Shown piece by piece: positions 6,460-14,702 of a DNA stretch of 49,008 bases. The number at the start of each line of letters is the position of its first letter. Positions within the stretch are counted from its first letter, which is position 1. Location of the stretch: assembly GCF_009695585.1 (NCBI RefSeq), contig NZ_VUNR01000022.1, forward strand, positions 1 to 49,008. The letters are read 5' to 3'. The DNA is from Anaerovibrio slackiae. Lineage in GTDB: Bacteria; Bacillota; Negativicutes; Selenomonadales; Selenomonadaceae. A model generated the notes under the pieces. It saw only the letters and a program-made list of their open reading frames with translations. It was not told where the DNA came from and made no database searches. The position numbers and the translations under genes are program-made.

Positions 6460-8751
6460 CTACTTCCACTGGCCGATCAGCTCCTCCAGGGCATCATAAT
6501 CAAAATCATCCCCGGCGGTCTTCATCTGCTCCAAAAGCCGCCGCTGCTCATCAGTCACCTTGAACTTGGACATCTTTTTCAGCAGGCTGCCAAAGCCGTC
6601 CAGGTCATAATCCCCCAGGGCCTCGTTCATCTTGCCGATAGTTTCCTCCAGCTCCTGACGGGAAGCCTCCTCCAGCTGGCTGTCGTTCTGATGCTGCAGG
6701 AGCTCATCCACAAACCTGTCGCTGATAAAGGCCAGCACCGCGCTGTACTTGGCAAGGAGCTTGTCCAGATTCTTGATGATGTATTCGTAGTCACCATTCT
6801 TGCCTGCCATCTCATGAGCCTTGGCCATGGATGACAGCTCGTTCTGCCCGATCAGTGCCGCCACGCTCTTGAGGGCATGCACCTCGATGGTGTAATTCTT
6901 CAAGTCCTTGCTCTCAGCCAGCTCGCCCAAAAGGCGGATTTTCTTCCTGCCATCGGTGTACACCTGCCGCAGGATATCCTTGTCCACATCGTCCATCTGG
7001 GTAGTAAACGGCTTTTCCAGCACCACCAGCTTGCTGGAATCAATAAACTTTTGCAGGCATGCATCCAGTGCCTTGGCCTCAAGAGGCTTCGGCAAAAAGC
7101 CCTGGAAGCCATACTCCAGGTACTGCTCCCTGACACCGCTGATGGCATTGGCAGTCAGGGCAATCACCACGCTGTTCCGCTGCTCCGGAATCTCACGCAG
7201 CTTGTAAAGGGCCTCCACGCCATCCATCACCGGCATCATGTGATCCATGAAGACGATATCGAACAGCTCCTTGTTGAGGATATTCAAGGCCTCCATGGCA
7301 CTCTCCGCCGTGTACACCTGCACCTTGTACGGGGTGAGCATACCCTCTGCCACCTTCAGGTTCACCTTGTTGTCGTCTACCACCAGCACCTTCACGTTCT
7401 CCGTGGTAAAGGTATACTTGAACAGCTTGTCCTGTCCGGCATTCTCCGCATGGTTCACCTTGCCCATAGGCCGCCAGTCCTCCACCTCGTTGACCATGGT
7501 CCAGGAGAAGGTACTGCCCTTGCCGTAAACGCTGTCCACCGTAATAGAGCCTCCCATAGACTCGCACAGCTTGCGGCTGATGGCAAGCCCCAGGCCGGTT
7601 CCTTCCACGGAACGATTTCTCTTGGTGTCCACCTGCTCAAAGCTTGAGAACAGCTTCACCAGGTCCTTGGGCTTGATGCCGATGCCGGTATCCTCTACGC
7701 TGCCATAGAGCTTGACGCTCTTGCCGTCACCCAGCTTCTCATAGGTCAGGCGCAGGGTGATAGTGCCTTCCTCGGTAAACTTCACCGCATTGTTCAGGAG
7801 ATTCACCATGACCTGCTTAATCCTGATTTCATCCCCCAGCATGGTGTACGGGATGTTTTCATCCACCTCCAGCACCAGCTTGACCTTCTTGCCCTTCAGG
7901 CGGACATTGATCATGGTGGAAACATCAATGATAATAGAGGACATCTGGAATGGCAGTGTCACCAGATCCATCTTGCCTGCCTCAATCTTGGAAAAGTCCA
8001 GAATATCGTTGATAATCGTCAGCAGGGAAGCCGAGGCATTCTTGATCATGATGGCATTTTCCCTGGCAAAGGAATCCGTTGTATCGCGGATAATAAACTC
8101 CGACATGCCGTTGATGGCATTCATCGGTGTGCGGATTTCATGAGACATATTGGCCAGGAAGCTGGTCTTCGCCCTGTCAGCGCTCTCGGCACGCTCCTTG
8201 GCAGTGATGATATCCGTAATATCCACCATGATAATCATGACACCGGCAATCTCATTCTGGTCATTAATGGCAGGGCGGATGTAAATATCAAAGGTCTCCT
8301 CCGTTCCATGCACCACCATCTTGTCCATATACTGGATGTTCTTGCCCTCATCCCTGGCCTCCACGCACATAGCTTCCAGATGGCGGCGGCCGATGCGGTC
8401 AATCAGCCCGTCAAACACCTCAATCACAGGCACCCCCTGATTGACCTGCTCAGGGGTAAGGGTGGAACGCTGATAGTACGGTGCCGTAGCCATTACCGTG
8501 TTCAGATCCGTATCCAGCATGATAGAAATATTCGGCGAATTCTGCAGCAGCATGGCGTTATAAAAAACCTGCTGTCCCCTGGTTTTCTCGCTGAACTCCC
8601 TGAACTTGATTGCCTGCTCATTCATGACCGAGAGGATGTTGTTCTCCCTCTGCAGCCTCTTTACCTCCCGGTTAGCCTTTTTCAGCTCCAGCTTCAATGC
8701 CTTCAGCCGGTTCTCCCTTTCTTCTGCAATCACTGCATCCATTTCACTCAC
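6460..8751 (-). CDS. Soluble hybrid histidine kinase (PAS-HisKA-HATPase-REC-HPT)
   Basis: 763 residues. Layout: N-terminal coiled coil (about 5-40), PAS domain (about 60-180), HisKA with phospho-acceptor H204 (ANMSHEIRTPMNAI), HATPase with N-box NLLNNAVKF and G-boxes EDTGIGI and EGTGLGLAIS, a receiver with VVDDN and acceptor D503, and a C-terminal HPT domain with H625 (VHALKSVAALIGQ). No membrane segments are present, so it senses a cytosolic signal. The GTG start has GGGGAGGG six bases upstream. The last receiver and HPT could pass phosphate to the neighbouring stand-alone receiver or to the HD-GYP protein. Confidence 0.93.
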   Translation of the reverse strand: MSEMDAVIAEERENRLKALKLELKKANREVKRLQRENNILSVMNEQAIKFREFSEKTRGQQVFYNAMLLQNSPNISIMLDTDLNTVMATAPYYQRSTLTPEQVNQGVPVIEVFDGLIDRIGRRHLEAMCVEARDEGKNIQYMDKMVVHGTEETFDIYIRPAINDQNEIAGVMIIMVDITDIITAKERAESADRAKTSFLANMSHEIRTPMNAINGMSEFIIRDTTDSFARENAIMIKNASASLLTIINDILDFSKIEAGKMDLVTLPFQMSSIIIDVSTMINVRLKGKKVKLVLEVDENIPYTMLGDEIRIKQVMVNLLNNAVKFTEEGTITLRLTYEKLGDGKSVKLYGSVEDTGIGIKPKDLVKLFSSFEQVDTKRNRSVEGTGLGLAISRKLCESMGGSITVDSVYGKGSTFSWTMVNEVEDWRPMGKVNHAENAGQDKLFKYTFTTENVKVLVVDDNKVNLKVAEGMLTPYKVQVYTAESAMEALNILNKELFDIVFMDHMMPVMDGVEALYKLREIPEQRNSVVIALTANAISGVREQYLEYGFQGFLPKPLEAKALDACLQKFIDSSKLVVLEKPFTTQMDDVDKDILRQVYTDGRKKIRLLGELAESKDLKNYTIEVHALKSVAALIGQNELSSMAKAHEMAGKNGDYEYIIKNLDKLLAKYSAVLAFISDRFVDELLQHQNDSQLEEASRQELEETIGKMNEALGDYDLDGFGSLLKKMSKFKVTDEQRRLLEQMKTAGDDFDYDALEELIGQWK

Positions 8752-8782
8752 ACTCAGCCCTCCCCAAAAATCAAATTCACCT

Positions 8783-9145
8783 TTAGCAATACTTTGCCAC
8801 CACGGACAAAAGCTCCTCCTTCTTGAAAGGCTTCATCACAATATCCTGCACACCTGCTGCCTCCGCCCGTTCCCTGGTCTCCGGCTCCTCATCCGCCGTC
8901 AGGAACACCACCGGTATATCCTTGGCCGCCTGGTCTGCCCGGAGCCTCTCCAGCACCTCAAAGCCATCCATCTCCGGCATCATGATGTCCAGCAAAATCA
9001 AATCCGGCCTGTTCTTTTCCAGAAACTTGAAGGCACGCTCCCCGGAGGGAACCAGCACCGGCTTGTAGGCCTCATTTTCCTTCAGCACCTTGTCTGCCAT
9101 CTTGAGATTGATTGCACTATCATCTACTACCAATATCTTCTTCAT
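8783..9145 (-). CDS. Stand-alone response-regulator receiver
   Basis: 120 residues forming a single CheY-like REC domain: acidic pair in VVDDS, phospho-acceptor D53 (LLDIMMPEMDG), switch T in FLTADE and lysine in MKPFKKEE. No output domain is present. The start at 9145 has AAGGGG nine bases upstream; an ATG six bases earlier is too close to that site. It lies between the HD-GYP protein and the hybrid kinase and is a natural shuttle or phosphate sink in their relay. Confidence 0.9.
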   Translation of the reverse strand: MKKILVVDDSAINLKMADKVLKENEAYKPVLVPSGERAFKFLEKNRPDLILLDIMMPEMDGFEVLERLRADQAAKDIPVVFLTADEEPETRERAEAAGVQDIVMKPFKKEELLSVVAKYC

Positions 9146-9164
9146 ATCCATAATCCCCTTACCA

Positions 9165-10595
9165 TTATTTCTCACGGAGCTCAAAATCCTTGTCCCCATC
9201 AATAATATCAATCATGATGTTGGCGAAAATCGGGTCAAACTGCGTCCCCATGCCCTTTTCAATCTCAGCCCGCACCATAGCCTGCGTCATCCGCTCACGG
9301 TAGGCCCGGATAGAGGTCATGGAGTCATAGGCATCCGCCACGCTGATGATCCGCACCAGATCAGGAATATCCATGCCCTGCTTGCCATCAGGATAGCCCA
9401 GCCCGTCATAGCGCTCATGGTGCCAGCGTGCCGCCTCATAGACACCGGGCACAGCGGTGATCCCCTGCAAAATCTCCGCCCCCAGCACAGGATGTGCCTT
9501 GACAATGGCATATTCCTTGTCTGTCAGGCTTTCCGGCTTGTTGATAATCTCATCGGGGATGCCGATTTTGCCAATATCATGCAGCAGGGCGGCATACTTG
9601 ATGGCAGTAATCTGCTCCTCATCACAGCCCAGCTTTTTGGCAATCATCACCGCATACTTTGCCACACGCTCCGAATGTCCCTTGGTATACTTGTCCTTGG
9701 CATCAATAGTGCGCCCCAGGGCATCCACCACCTGGTCAAGAAGGTTTGCTATGCGCTGGTTCTTCTCCTTGTCCGCCTTGGTGCGCATATACACCTCATG
9801 CTGCAGATTGGTCTGCAAGCGGGAAAGCTGCAGCATGCGGTTGATGCGCATCATGACAATCTCCATGCGCAAAGGCTTGATCAGGTACTCGGCAGCCCCC
9901 TCGGAAATGCCCTGCAGCATGGATTCATGGGTATGCTCATCCACCATGATGGCCACAGGAATATCCATAAAGGCCTCGCTTCTTTTCAGCTCCCGCAGGG
10001 CCTCATGATTATCCTGGGATGCATCGCTGATATCCATCAGAATCATATCAGGCAGGGCTCCCCCATGAAGATGTGCAAACATCTGCTCACTGGTTTCTAC
10101 CGCATCCACCTGGAACTGGTCCCGAAAAGCCTGCTTGATGCTCCCCTGGCAGCTCAGGTCAGAATCCACCACCAGAATCTTCAGCCGCTCAATCTGGTTG
10201 CCGCCACCCCGGTTGCGCAGGGACATGGCACTGTCAATCTGCCGCAGCACGCTTTCATAATAAGCAATAAAATGGTAATGGTTGCGATGGATGAATTCCT
10301 CATCACCCTCCTTTGCCGCCAGCTCAATCTGCTTTGCCCAGGCGGACAGCTCCTCCGCCCCGATATAGGCAGCAGAGCTTTTCAGCGTATGCGCCTTGAT
10401 GCGGTACTTTGCCCAGTTATTCTCCAAATACAAGGATTTCAGCGCATCCAGCTGATTTTCCTCCACAAAGGAAGCGAGAATATCCAGATAAAAATCCTCA
10501 TCATCCATGCAGCGCTCCAGCCCCAGCTCCAGATTCAAGAAGTCCAGCCGTGCCAAAAGCTCCGCATTGGCAAACCCCTGCTTCTCCTGTTCCAT
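9165..10595 (-). CDS. HPT-REC-HD-GYP protein, probable cyclic-di-GMP phosphodiesterase
   Basis: About 476 residues in an unusual order: an N-terminal HPT domain with acceptor H69 (AHTLKSSAAYIGAEEL), a receiver (about 138-265, acidic pair VDSD, acceptor D188, lysine in LIKPL), and an HD-GYP domain (about 290-470) with HD in LLHDIGKIGIPDEI (340-341) and GYP in YDGLGYPDG (401-403). All motifs expected of an active c-di-GMP phosphodiesterase are present. The start is taken at an ATG with GGTG six bases upstream; an ATG four codons earlier is possible. It is the first gene of the signalling operon. The N-terminal HPT suggests phosphate arrives from a hybrid-kinase receiver. Confidence 0.9.
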   Translation of the reverse strand: MEQEKQGFANAELLARLDFLNLELGLERCMDDEDFYLDILASFVEENQLDALKSLYLENNWAKYRIKAHTLKSSAAYIGAEELSAWAKQIELAAKEGDEEFIHRNHYHFIAYYESVLRQIDSAMSLRNRGGGNQIERLKILVVDSDLSCQGSIKQAFRDQFQVDAVETSEQMFAHLHGGALPDMILMDISDASQDNHEALRELKRSEAFMDIPVAIMVDEHTHESMLQGISEGAAEYLIKPLRMEIVMMRINRMLQLSRLQTNLQHEVYMRTKADKEKNQRIANLLDQVVDALGRTIDAKDKYTKGHSERVAKYAVMIAKKLGCDEEQITAIKYAALLHDIGKIGIPDEIINKPESLTDKEYAIVKAHPVLGAEILQGITAVPGVYEAARWHHERYDGLGYPDGKQGMDIPDLVRIISVADAYDSMTSIRAYRERMTQAMVRAEIEKGMGTQFDPIFANIMIDIIDGDKDFELREK

Positions 10596-10690
10596 ACAAA
10601 TCACCATCCCTGACTACTGAAAAAACGTCCTAATGCACGTTGCCTATTGTTCTGAATTATTTATAACTACATATAATTTCCTTGCTTACT

Positions 10691-10719
10691 ATAATAACTG
10701 AAAACTATAGAAATTTCAA
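10691..10719 (-). promoter_or_regulatory. Promoter of the five-gene signalling operon
   Basis: On the minus strand: TTGAAA (5/6), an exact 17-base spacer, and TATTAT (5/6), about 95 bases upstream of the HD-GYP gene. Three CCTAG(G/A)AAA motifs lie upstream at 10736, 10750 and 10790 and might be regulator sites. Confidence 0.6.
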
Positions 10720-10794
10720 GTAGTATGCATGTATTCCTAGGAAAATACACCTAGAAAATTCCTATCTGTAAAATCAACAAGCTTTTCCGCCTAG

Positions 10795-10830
10795 AAAAAA
10801 TAGTGCAGAAGTCACAAAACCACTGCACTA
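10795..10830 (-). terminator. Terminator of the phosphomannomutase gene
   Basis: A perfect 8-base stem TAGTGCAG (10801-10808) with CTGCACTA (10823-10830). On the minus strand it is followed by TTTTTT (10795-10800). Confidence 0.85.
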
Positions 10831-10877
10831 TCCTGAAAAACATACATATTTGCAACAATGATTGCTATAACCGCCCC

Positions 10878-12266
10878 CTATAGGCTGCCGAGGTTTTGGC
10901 AATCATTGATAATCGCCAACAGCTCCTGCGTCTTCTCCTGCATCAGCTGCCTGTCACCCCTTGCCTCCACATTCAGCCTGATAAGGGGCTCCGTGTTGGA
11001 TTTCCGCAAATTGAAACGCCAATCAGCAAAGGCCACGCTGAGACCATCCACCTTAGACACCCTGCCGGAAGCTCCGTATAAGGCTTCTGCCCTCGCCAGG
11101 ACAGCCTCCGCATCACTCACCTTGGAGTTTATCTCCCCACTGCAGGGATACATTGCCATACGCTCCTGCAGCACAGCCGACATAGGCTTGTCCAGCCTGG
11201 ACAGCAGCTCAGTTACCAGCAGCCAGGGAATCATGCCGCTGTCGCAGTAGGCAAAATCGCGAAAATAATGATGCGCGCTCATTTCACCGCCATAAACAGC
11301 ATTCTCACGCCGCATGGCTGCCTTGATAATGGAATGGCCGCTCCTGGACAATACCGGCACGCCGCCGCACCTTTCTACAATCTCCTGAGTATTCCAAAAA
11401 AGGCGCGGGTCATGCACTATCCTCTCACCCTTGTTTTTCGCCAGAAAAGCCTCTGCCAAAAAGCCTACCACATAATAGCTTTCGATAAAATTCCCCTTTT
11501 CATCAAAGAAAAAGCATCTGTCAAAATCGCCATCCCAGGCAATCCCCAAATCAGCTCCCTCACGCTTCACCGCCTCAATGGTAGAATGGCGATTTTCCGG
11601 CAGCAGCGGATTTGGTACGCCATTGGGGAAATTTCCATCCGGCTCATGATTTACCTTGATAAAAGTAAAGGGCAGATATTTTTCCAGCCTGTCCAGAATA
11701 GGTCCGGCAGAGCCATTGCCGCTGTTTACCACAATCTTTAGCGGCTTCAGCACAGAAACATCCACATATCCCAGCAAATGCTGCACATAGGCATCCATGA
11801 TATCTATTTTTTGCACCCTGCCCTCCGGCTGCAAATTGCCGGATTTCAGCTCTGCGGAACGCTCATGATCTGCCACCTCATCGGAGGCAACTATCTTTTC
11901 CAGACCATTGCTGCCGGAAATGGGATAGGCTCCCTTCCCCACAAACTTCATGCCATTGTATTCCTTGGGATTGTGGCTGGCAGTAATCATAATGCCGCCA
12001 TCGGCTTTCAAATGCACCGTACCAAAATAAACCATCTCCGTACCGCACTGCCCTATATCCAGAGCATCACAGCCAGCCTCGGTCAGACCGCGCATCAAGG
12101 CAGCCTTCAATGAAGGCCCGGACAGCCTGATGTCATTTCCCACCACAACACTGCGTGCAGCAAATCCCGTGGCAAATCTCCTGCCAATATCATAGGCCAT
12201 TTCCTCATTGACCAAATCAGGATACCTGCCACGAATATCATAAGTACCAAAGCTTTTTTCAGACAA
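10878..12266 (-). CDS. manB: Phosphomannomutase/phosphoglucomutase
   Basis: About 463 residues of the alpha-D-phosphohexomutase family. Visible are the substrate-recognition start FGTYDIRGRYPDL, the phosphoserine loop GIMITASHNPKEYNG, the metal-binding loop AWDGDFDRCFFFD and the sugar loop GGEMSAHHYFRDF. It converts mannose-6-phosphate to mannose-1-phosphate (and probably the glucose forms), supplying ManC in the polysaccharide locus 12 kb away. I choose a TTG start because GGAGGG lies six bases before it. The gene stands alone with its own terminator, outside the polysaccharide operon. Confidence 0.88.
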   Translation of the reverse strand: MSEKSFGTYDIRGRYPDLVNEEMAYDIGRRFATGFAARSVVVGNDIRLSGPSLKAALMRGLTEAGCDALDIGQCGTEMVYFGTVHLKADGGIMITASHNPKEYNGMKFVGKGAYPISGSNGLEKIVASDEVADHERSAELKSGNLQPEGRVQKIDIMDAYVQHLLGYVDVSVLKPLKIVVNSGNGSAGPILDRLEKYLPFTFIKVNHEPDGNFPNGVPNPLLPENRHSTIEAVKREGADLGIAWDGDFDRCFFFDEKGNFIESYYVVGFLAEAFLAKNKGERIVHDPRLFWNTQEIVERCGGVPVLSRSGHSIIKAAMRRENAVYGGEMSAHHYFRDFAYCDSGMIPWLLVTELLSRLDKPMSAVLQERMAMYPCSGEINSKVSDAEAVLARAEALYGASGRVSKVDGLSVAFADWRFNLRKSNTEPLIRLNVEARGDRQLMQEKTQELLAIINDCQNLGSL

Positions 12267-12326
12267 AACAAACCCTCCAATTTTTCTTAATAAAATCATA
12301 TAAATCATATTTTCCCCAAAAATATA

Positions 12327-12355
12327 TTCTCATCCTCTTTAAAAAGTGATATAAT
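12327..12355 (+). promoter_or_regulatory. Promoter of the Rpn-type nuclease gene
   Basis: TTCTCA (4/6), a 17-base spacer and a perfect TATAAT. A second TATAAT at 12416, overlapping the ribosome-site region with TTTTCA 17 bases upstream, is probably too close to the start to serve alone. Confidence 0.5.
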
Positions 12356-12439
12356 GTTTGTAGAATAACTTTTCGTATGCTGCAATGAAAGCAGTTTTCA
12401 AAAAGGATTATTTCTGATATAATGAAAGGAGAGGGAAAC

Positions 12440-13285
12440 ATGACTAACAAAAAGATTCGCGACACATTATTCTGCAAGTATGTCGGCACAGAACAACACC
12501 TGCTGGCTATTGCCAACGCAATTCGGGGCACTCATCACACCGATGCCTCCGGGATTCAGATCAATACCCTCAAGGGCAGCTTTTACAGCAATCTCAAAAA
12601 CGACATTTCCTTTGTACTGGACACCCTCATCATGATGCTCATTGAGCACCAGACCACCCTCAACCCCAATATGCCTCTCAGGCTGCTGGGCTATGTAGAC
12701 GAGCTTTTCCGGCTTTATATGGAGCCCGAAAAGCGGAAAATATACAGTACCGAGCTGATTCAGCTCCCTGCCCCGGAGTTTTATGTATTTTACGACGGTG
12801 ACGATACCAGCTTTGAGCGTAAGACACTGAGATTAAGCGATGCCTTCAAGGCTCCCTCTCACAAGCTGGAGCTGATTGTCCATGTCTACAACCTGGCAAC
12901 CGGCAAGAATGAGGATTTGAAAAGCATCTGCAAACCGCTACGGGAATACAGTACCTTTTCCAATCAGTACAAGCTCCTTAGAAAGCAGGGGCTGACTATC
13001 GATGAAGCCGTCAGGGACACCATCAGGTACTGCATTGACAAAAATGTTATGAAAGACTATCTTCAGCACAACGAAAGCGAGGTAATTGATATGTTTGGCT
13101 TTGAATGGGACGAAAAAGAAGAACGGGAAGCCCTGCTGGAAGCTGGCGAAGCACGCGGTGAAGCCCGTGGACGAATTAATTCTGCACGAGATTTACTCAC
13201 CAAGGGAATTGTAACCCTACAGGCACTGAAATCATCCGGCTGTTATTCCCAAGAGGAACTGGCTGCTATCGCCAAGCCGTTGTAA
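12440..13285 (+). CDS. Rpn/PD-(D/E)XK nuclease family protein
   Basis: 281 residues. The N-terminal two thirds match the Rpn (recombination-promoting nuclease, YhgA-like or 'PD-(D/E)XK nuclease family transposase') group: a conserved ND at 54-55 and the E-x-Q motif at 69-71 inside LIEHQTTLNPNMPLRLLGY supply the core. The tail (from about residue 218) has the acidic, repetitive GEARGEARGR stretch typical of the family. AAGGAGAGGG four bases before the ATG at 12440 decides the start. An in-frame ATG at 13091 (residue 218) begins exactly where the downstream duplicate starts, so a short C-terminal product could also be made. Characterised Rpn proteins are DNA nucleases with links to phage defence. 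The protein is not an IS transposase. Confidence 0.75.
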   Translation: MTNKKIRDTLFCKYVGTEQHLLAIANAIRGTHHTDASGIQINTLKGSFYSNLKNDISFVLDTLIMMLIEHQTTLNPNMPLRLLGYVDELFRLYMEPEKRKIYSTELIQLPAPEFYVFYDGDDTSFERKTLRLSDAFKAPSHKLELIVHVYNLATGKNEDLKSICKPLREYSTFSNQYKLLRKQGLTIDEAVRDTIRYCIDKNVMKDYLQHNESEVIDMFGFEWDEKEEREALLEAGEARGEARGRINSARDLLTKGIVTLQALKSSGCYSQEELAAIAKPL

Positions 13286-13326
13286 TAAAAATCTGTAATC
13301 GTAATACTAAAAGCGAGGTTTTTGAT

Positions 13327-13530
13327 ATGTTTGGATTTGAATATGACGAACAGGAAGAACGTGAGGCTCTGCTGGAAGCCGGATATCAACGTGGGAGAAT
13401 TAAAGTTGCACGAGAACTAATCGCTAGGGGTATCGTAACCCTAGAAGCATTAAAATCCTCCGAATATTACTCCGAAGATGAATTAGTTGCTATCGCTAAA
13501 CCTGATAGCATTGACTGCTCAGACATCTAA
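13327..13530 (+). CDS. Free-standing duplicate of the Rpn C-terminal tail
   Basis: 67 residues starting MFGFEYDEQEEREALLEAG, homologous to residues 218-281 of the preceding nuclease; my hand count gives about 43 identities over 60 aligned positions. The match extends a few codons upstream (SEV-D before the methionine), and the DNA is clearly related, so this is a partial tandem duplication. It lacks the nuclease core and most of the GEARGEARG repeat. Its frame differs from that of the upstream gene, so it is not a read-through extension. GCGAGG lies about ten bases upstream as a weak ribosome site. It is either a decayed remnant or a dedicated inhibitor of the nuclease. A terminator follows. 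Confidence 0.6.
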   Translation: MFGFEYDEQEEREALLEAGYQRGRIKVARELIARGIVTLEALKSSEYYSEDELVAIAKPDSIDCSDI

Positions 13531-13539
13531 TCCTATACA

Positions 13540-13591
13540 TAAAACTCTGAAAGCGACAAATAATACCTTCTCGCTTTCAGAGTTTTTATTT
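13540..13591 (+). terminator. Bidirectional terminator between the Rpn genes and the polysaccharide locus
   Basis: A perfect 13-base stem ACTCTGAAAGCGA (13544-13556) with TCGCTTTCAGAGT (13571-13583), flanked by A-run and T-run. It serves the plus-strand Rpn genes and, on the opposite strand, the convergent acyltransferase gene that ends the polysaccharide operon. Confidence 0.9.
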
Positions 13592-13616
13592 ATAGCGCAT
13601 TTCCAAACACAAAAGC

Positions 13617-14702
13617 TCAATATCTACGACATGATGCATATTTTTTGGATAACGTTATAGTTGGCTTCTCAACTGTGATGTGCAATACCCATGATACAAG
13701 AACAACCACAGAAAATGTCACCATAAACCCTACCCATATATTATAATTAGCACGAACAAAGTATTCTAAAATTGTATAACCCAATACTCCATGAACTGCA
13801 TACATCGGATATGATATATCTGCCATAAAACTAAATAATCGATTTTCCTTTATAACATTTTTCAAACAGTACCCCCCCGAAAATATTATAAAGGATATTA
13901 TATAATTTATATAAGTATTTTCAGGCAATATACTTATATTGCTAGTTACTTTAAAAATCAGCAACAGCAATAGCATCATAATTAAGGAAACCCTAGGAGA
14001 TAATATTTCACGATACATAAAATTAAATATACTGCCACACAGCATATAAATTAAAATAGGCACATCCAATAAAACAACAAACTTTTGGGTATATGGTATA
14101 CTCTCAGAAAAATAGCTCATCACCAGCATCATACAACTCAAAGCTAATAACACCACAAGCAATCCGCATATTTTGTTTTTAGCAATTTTATACATAAACA
14201 AACAAATAATATAAAACTTAATCTCTATTTCTAATGTCCAAGATACCCCATCAAGGCTAGGCACCCAAAATAAATCCCTCACTAAGAATACCTGTCTCAA
14301 AAAATCACTAAACGTAATAGAAAATACACTATTGTAGATAGCACTATTAAGAAACAAAACCAATACCGTTATAGATAATGCACAAAAATATGTAGGGTAT
14401 ATCCTGCACATACGATTGAACAAAAAACCTTTTCCAGTGTATTTATCTAATGAAAACGGTATTACAAATCCACTAATGAGAAAAAACAAAGATACGCCTA
14501 TAGCACCATAATTAAATATTGGAGGAAGTTGAAAAAAATTAAAAACTGGATATGCTGCTTCATGCAAATCCGTTCCACCTATTCTCAACAAATCATGTAC
14601 AGCCTGTGGCATTGCATAAAAAACGCCAAAAAAATGACTTATTACAACTATTACGCAAGCTATCCCTCTAAGATTATTGGCAAATGCTACCTTATTATTC
14701 AT
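13617..14702 (-). CDS. Membrane-bound acyltransferase family 3 (OafA-like)
   Basis: 361 residues with about ten hydrophobic segments and the family-3 start NNLRGIACVIVVISHFFGVFY, where the R and H of the LRG...SH pattern are conserved. Such proteins O-acylate cell-surface sugars at the membrane. It is the last gene of the polysaccharide operon, overlapping the N-acetyltransferase gene by 8 bases, and probably O-acetylates the finished or lipid-linked polymer. AGGGAG seven bases upstream supports the start. The gene is strongly AT-rich, like the next few genes upstream. Confidence 0.87.
   Translation of the reverse strand: MNNKVAFANNLRGIACVIVVISHFFGVFYAMPQAVHDLLRIGGTDLHEAAYPVFNFFQLPPIFNYGAIGVSLFFLISGFVIPFSLDKYTGKGFLFNRMCRIYPTYFCALSITVLVLFLNSAIYNSVFSITFSDFLRQVFLVRDLFWVPSLDGVSWTLEIEIKFYIICLFMYKIAKNKICGLLVVLLALSCMMLVMSYFSESIPYTQKFVVLLDVPILIYMLCGSIFNFMYREILSPRVSLIMMLLLLLIFKVTSNISILPENTYINYIISFIIFSGGYCLKNVIKENRLFSFMADISYPMYAVHGVLGYTILEYFVRANYNIWVGFMVTFSVVVLVSWVLHITVEKPTITLSKKYASCRRY

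Noticed and set aside
9090..10613. 507-codon plus-strand open frame
   Set aside because: It is antisense to the HPT-REC-HD-GYP gene, whose catalytic motifs are all present.
12440..13530. Insertion sequence based on the 'PD-(D/E)XK nuclease family transposase' label
   Set aside because: Rpn proteins carry that label in databases, but I see no terminal inverted repeats or target duplication, and the core is a nuclease fold.
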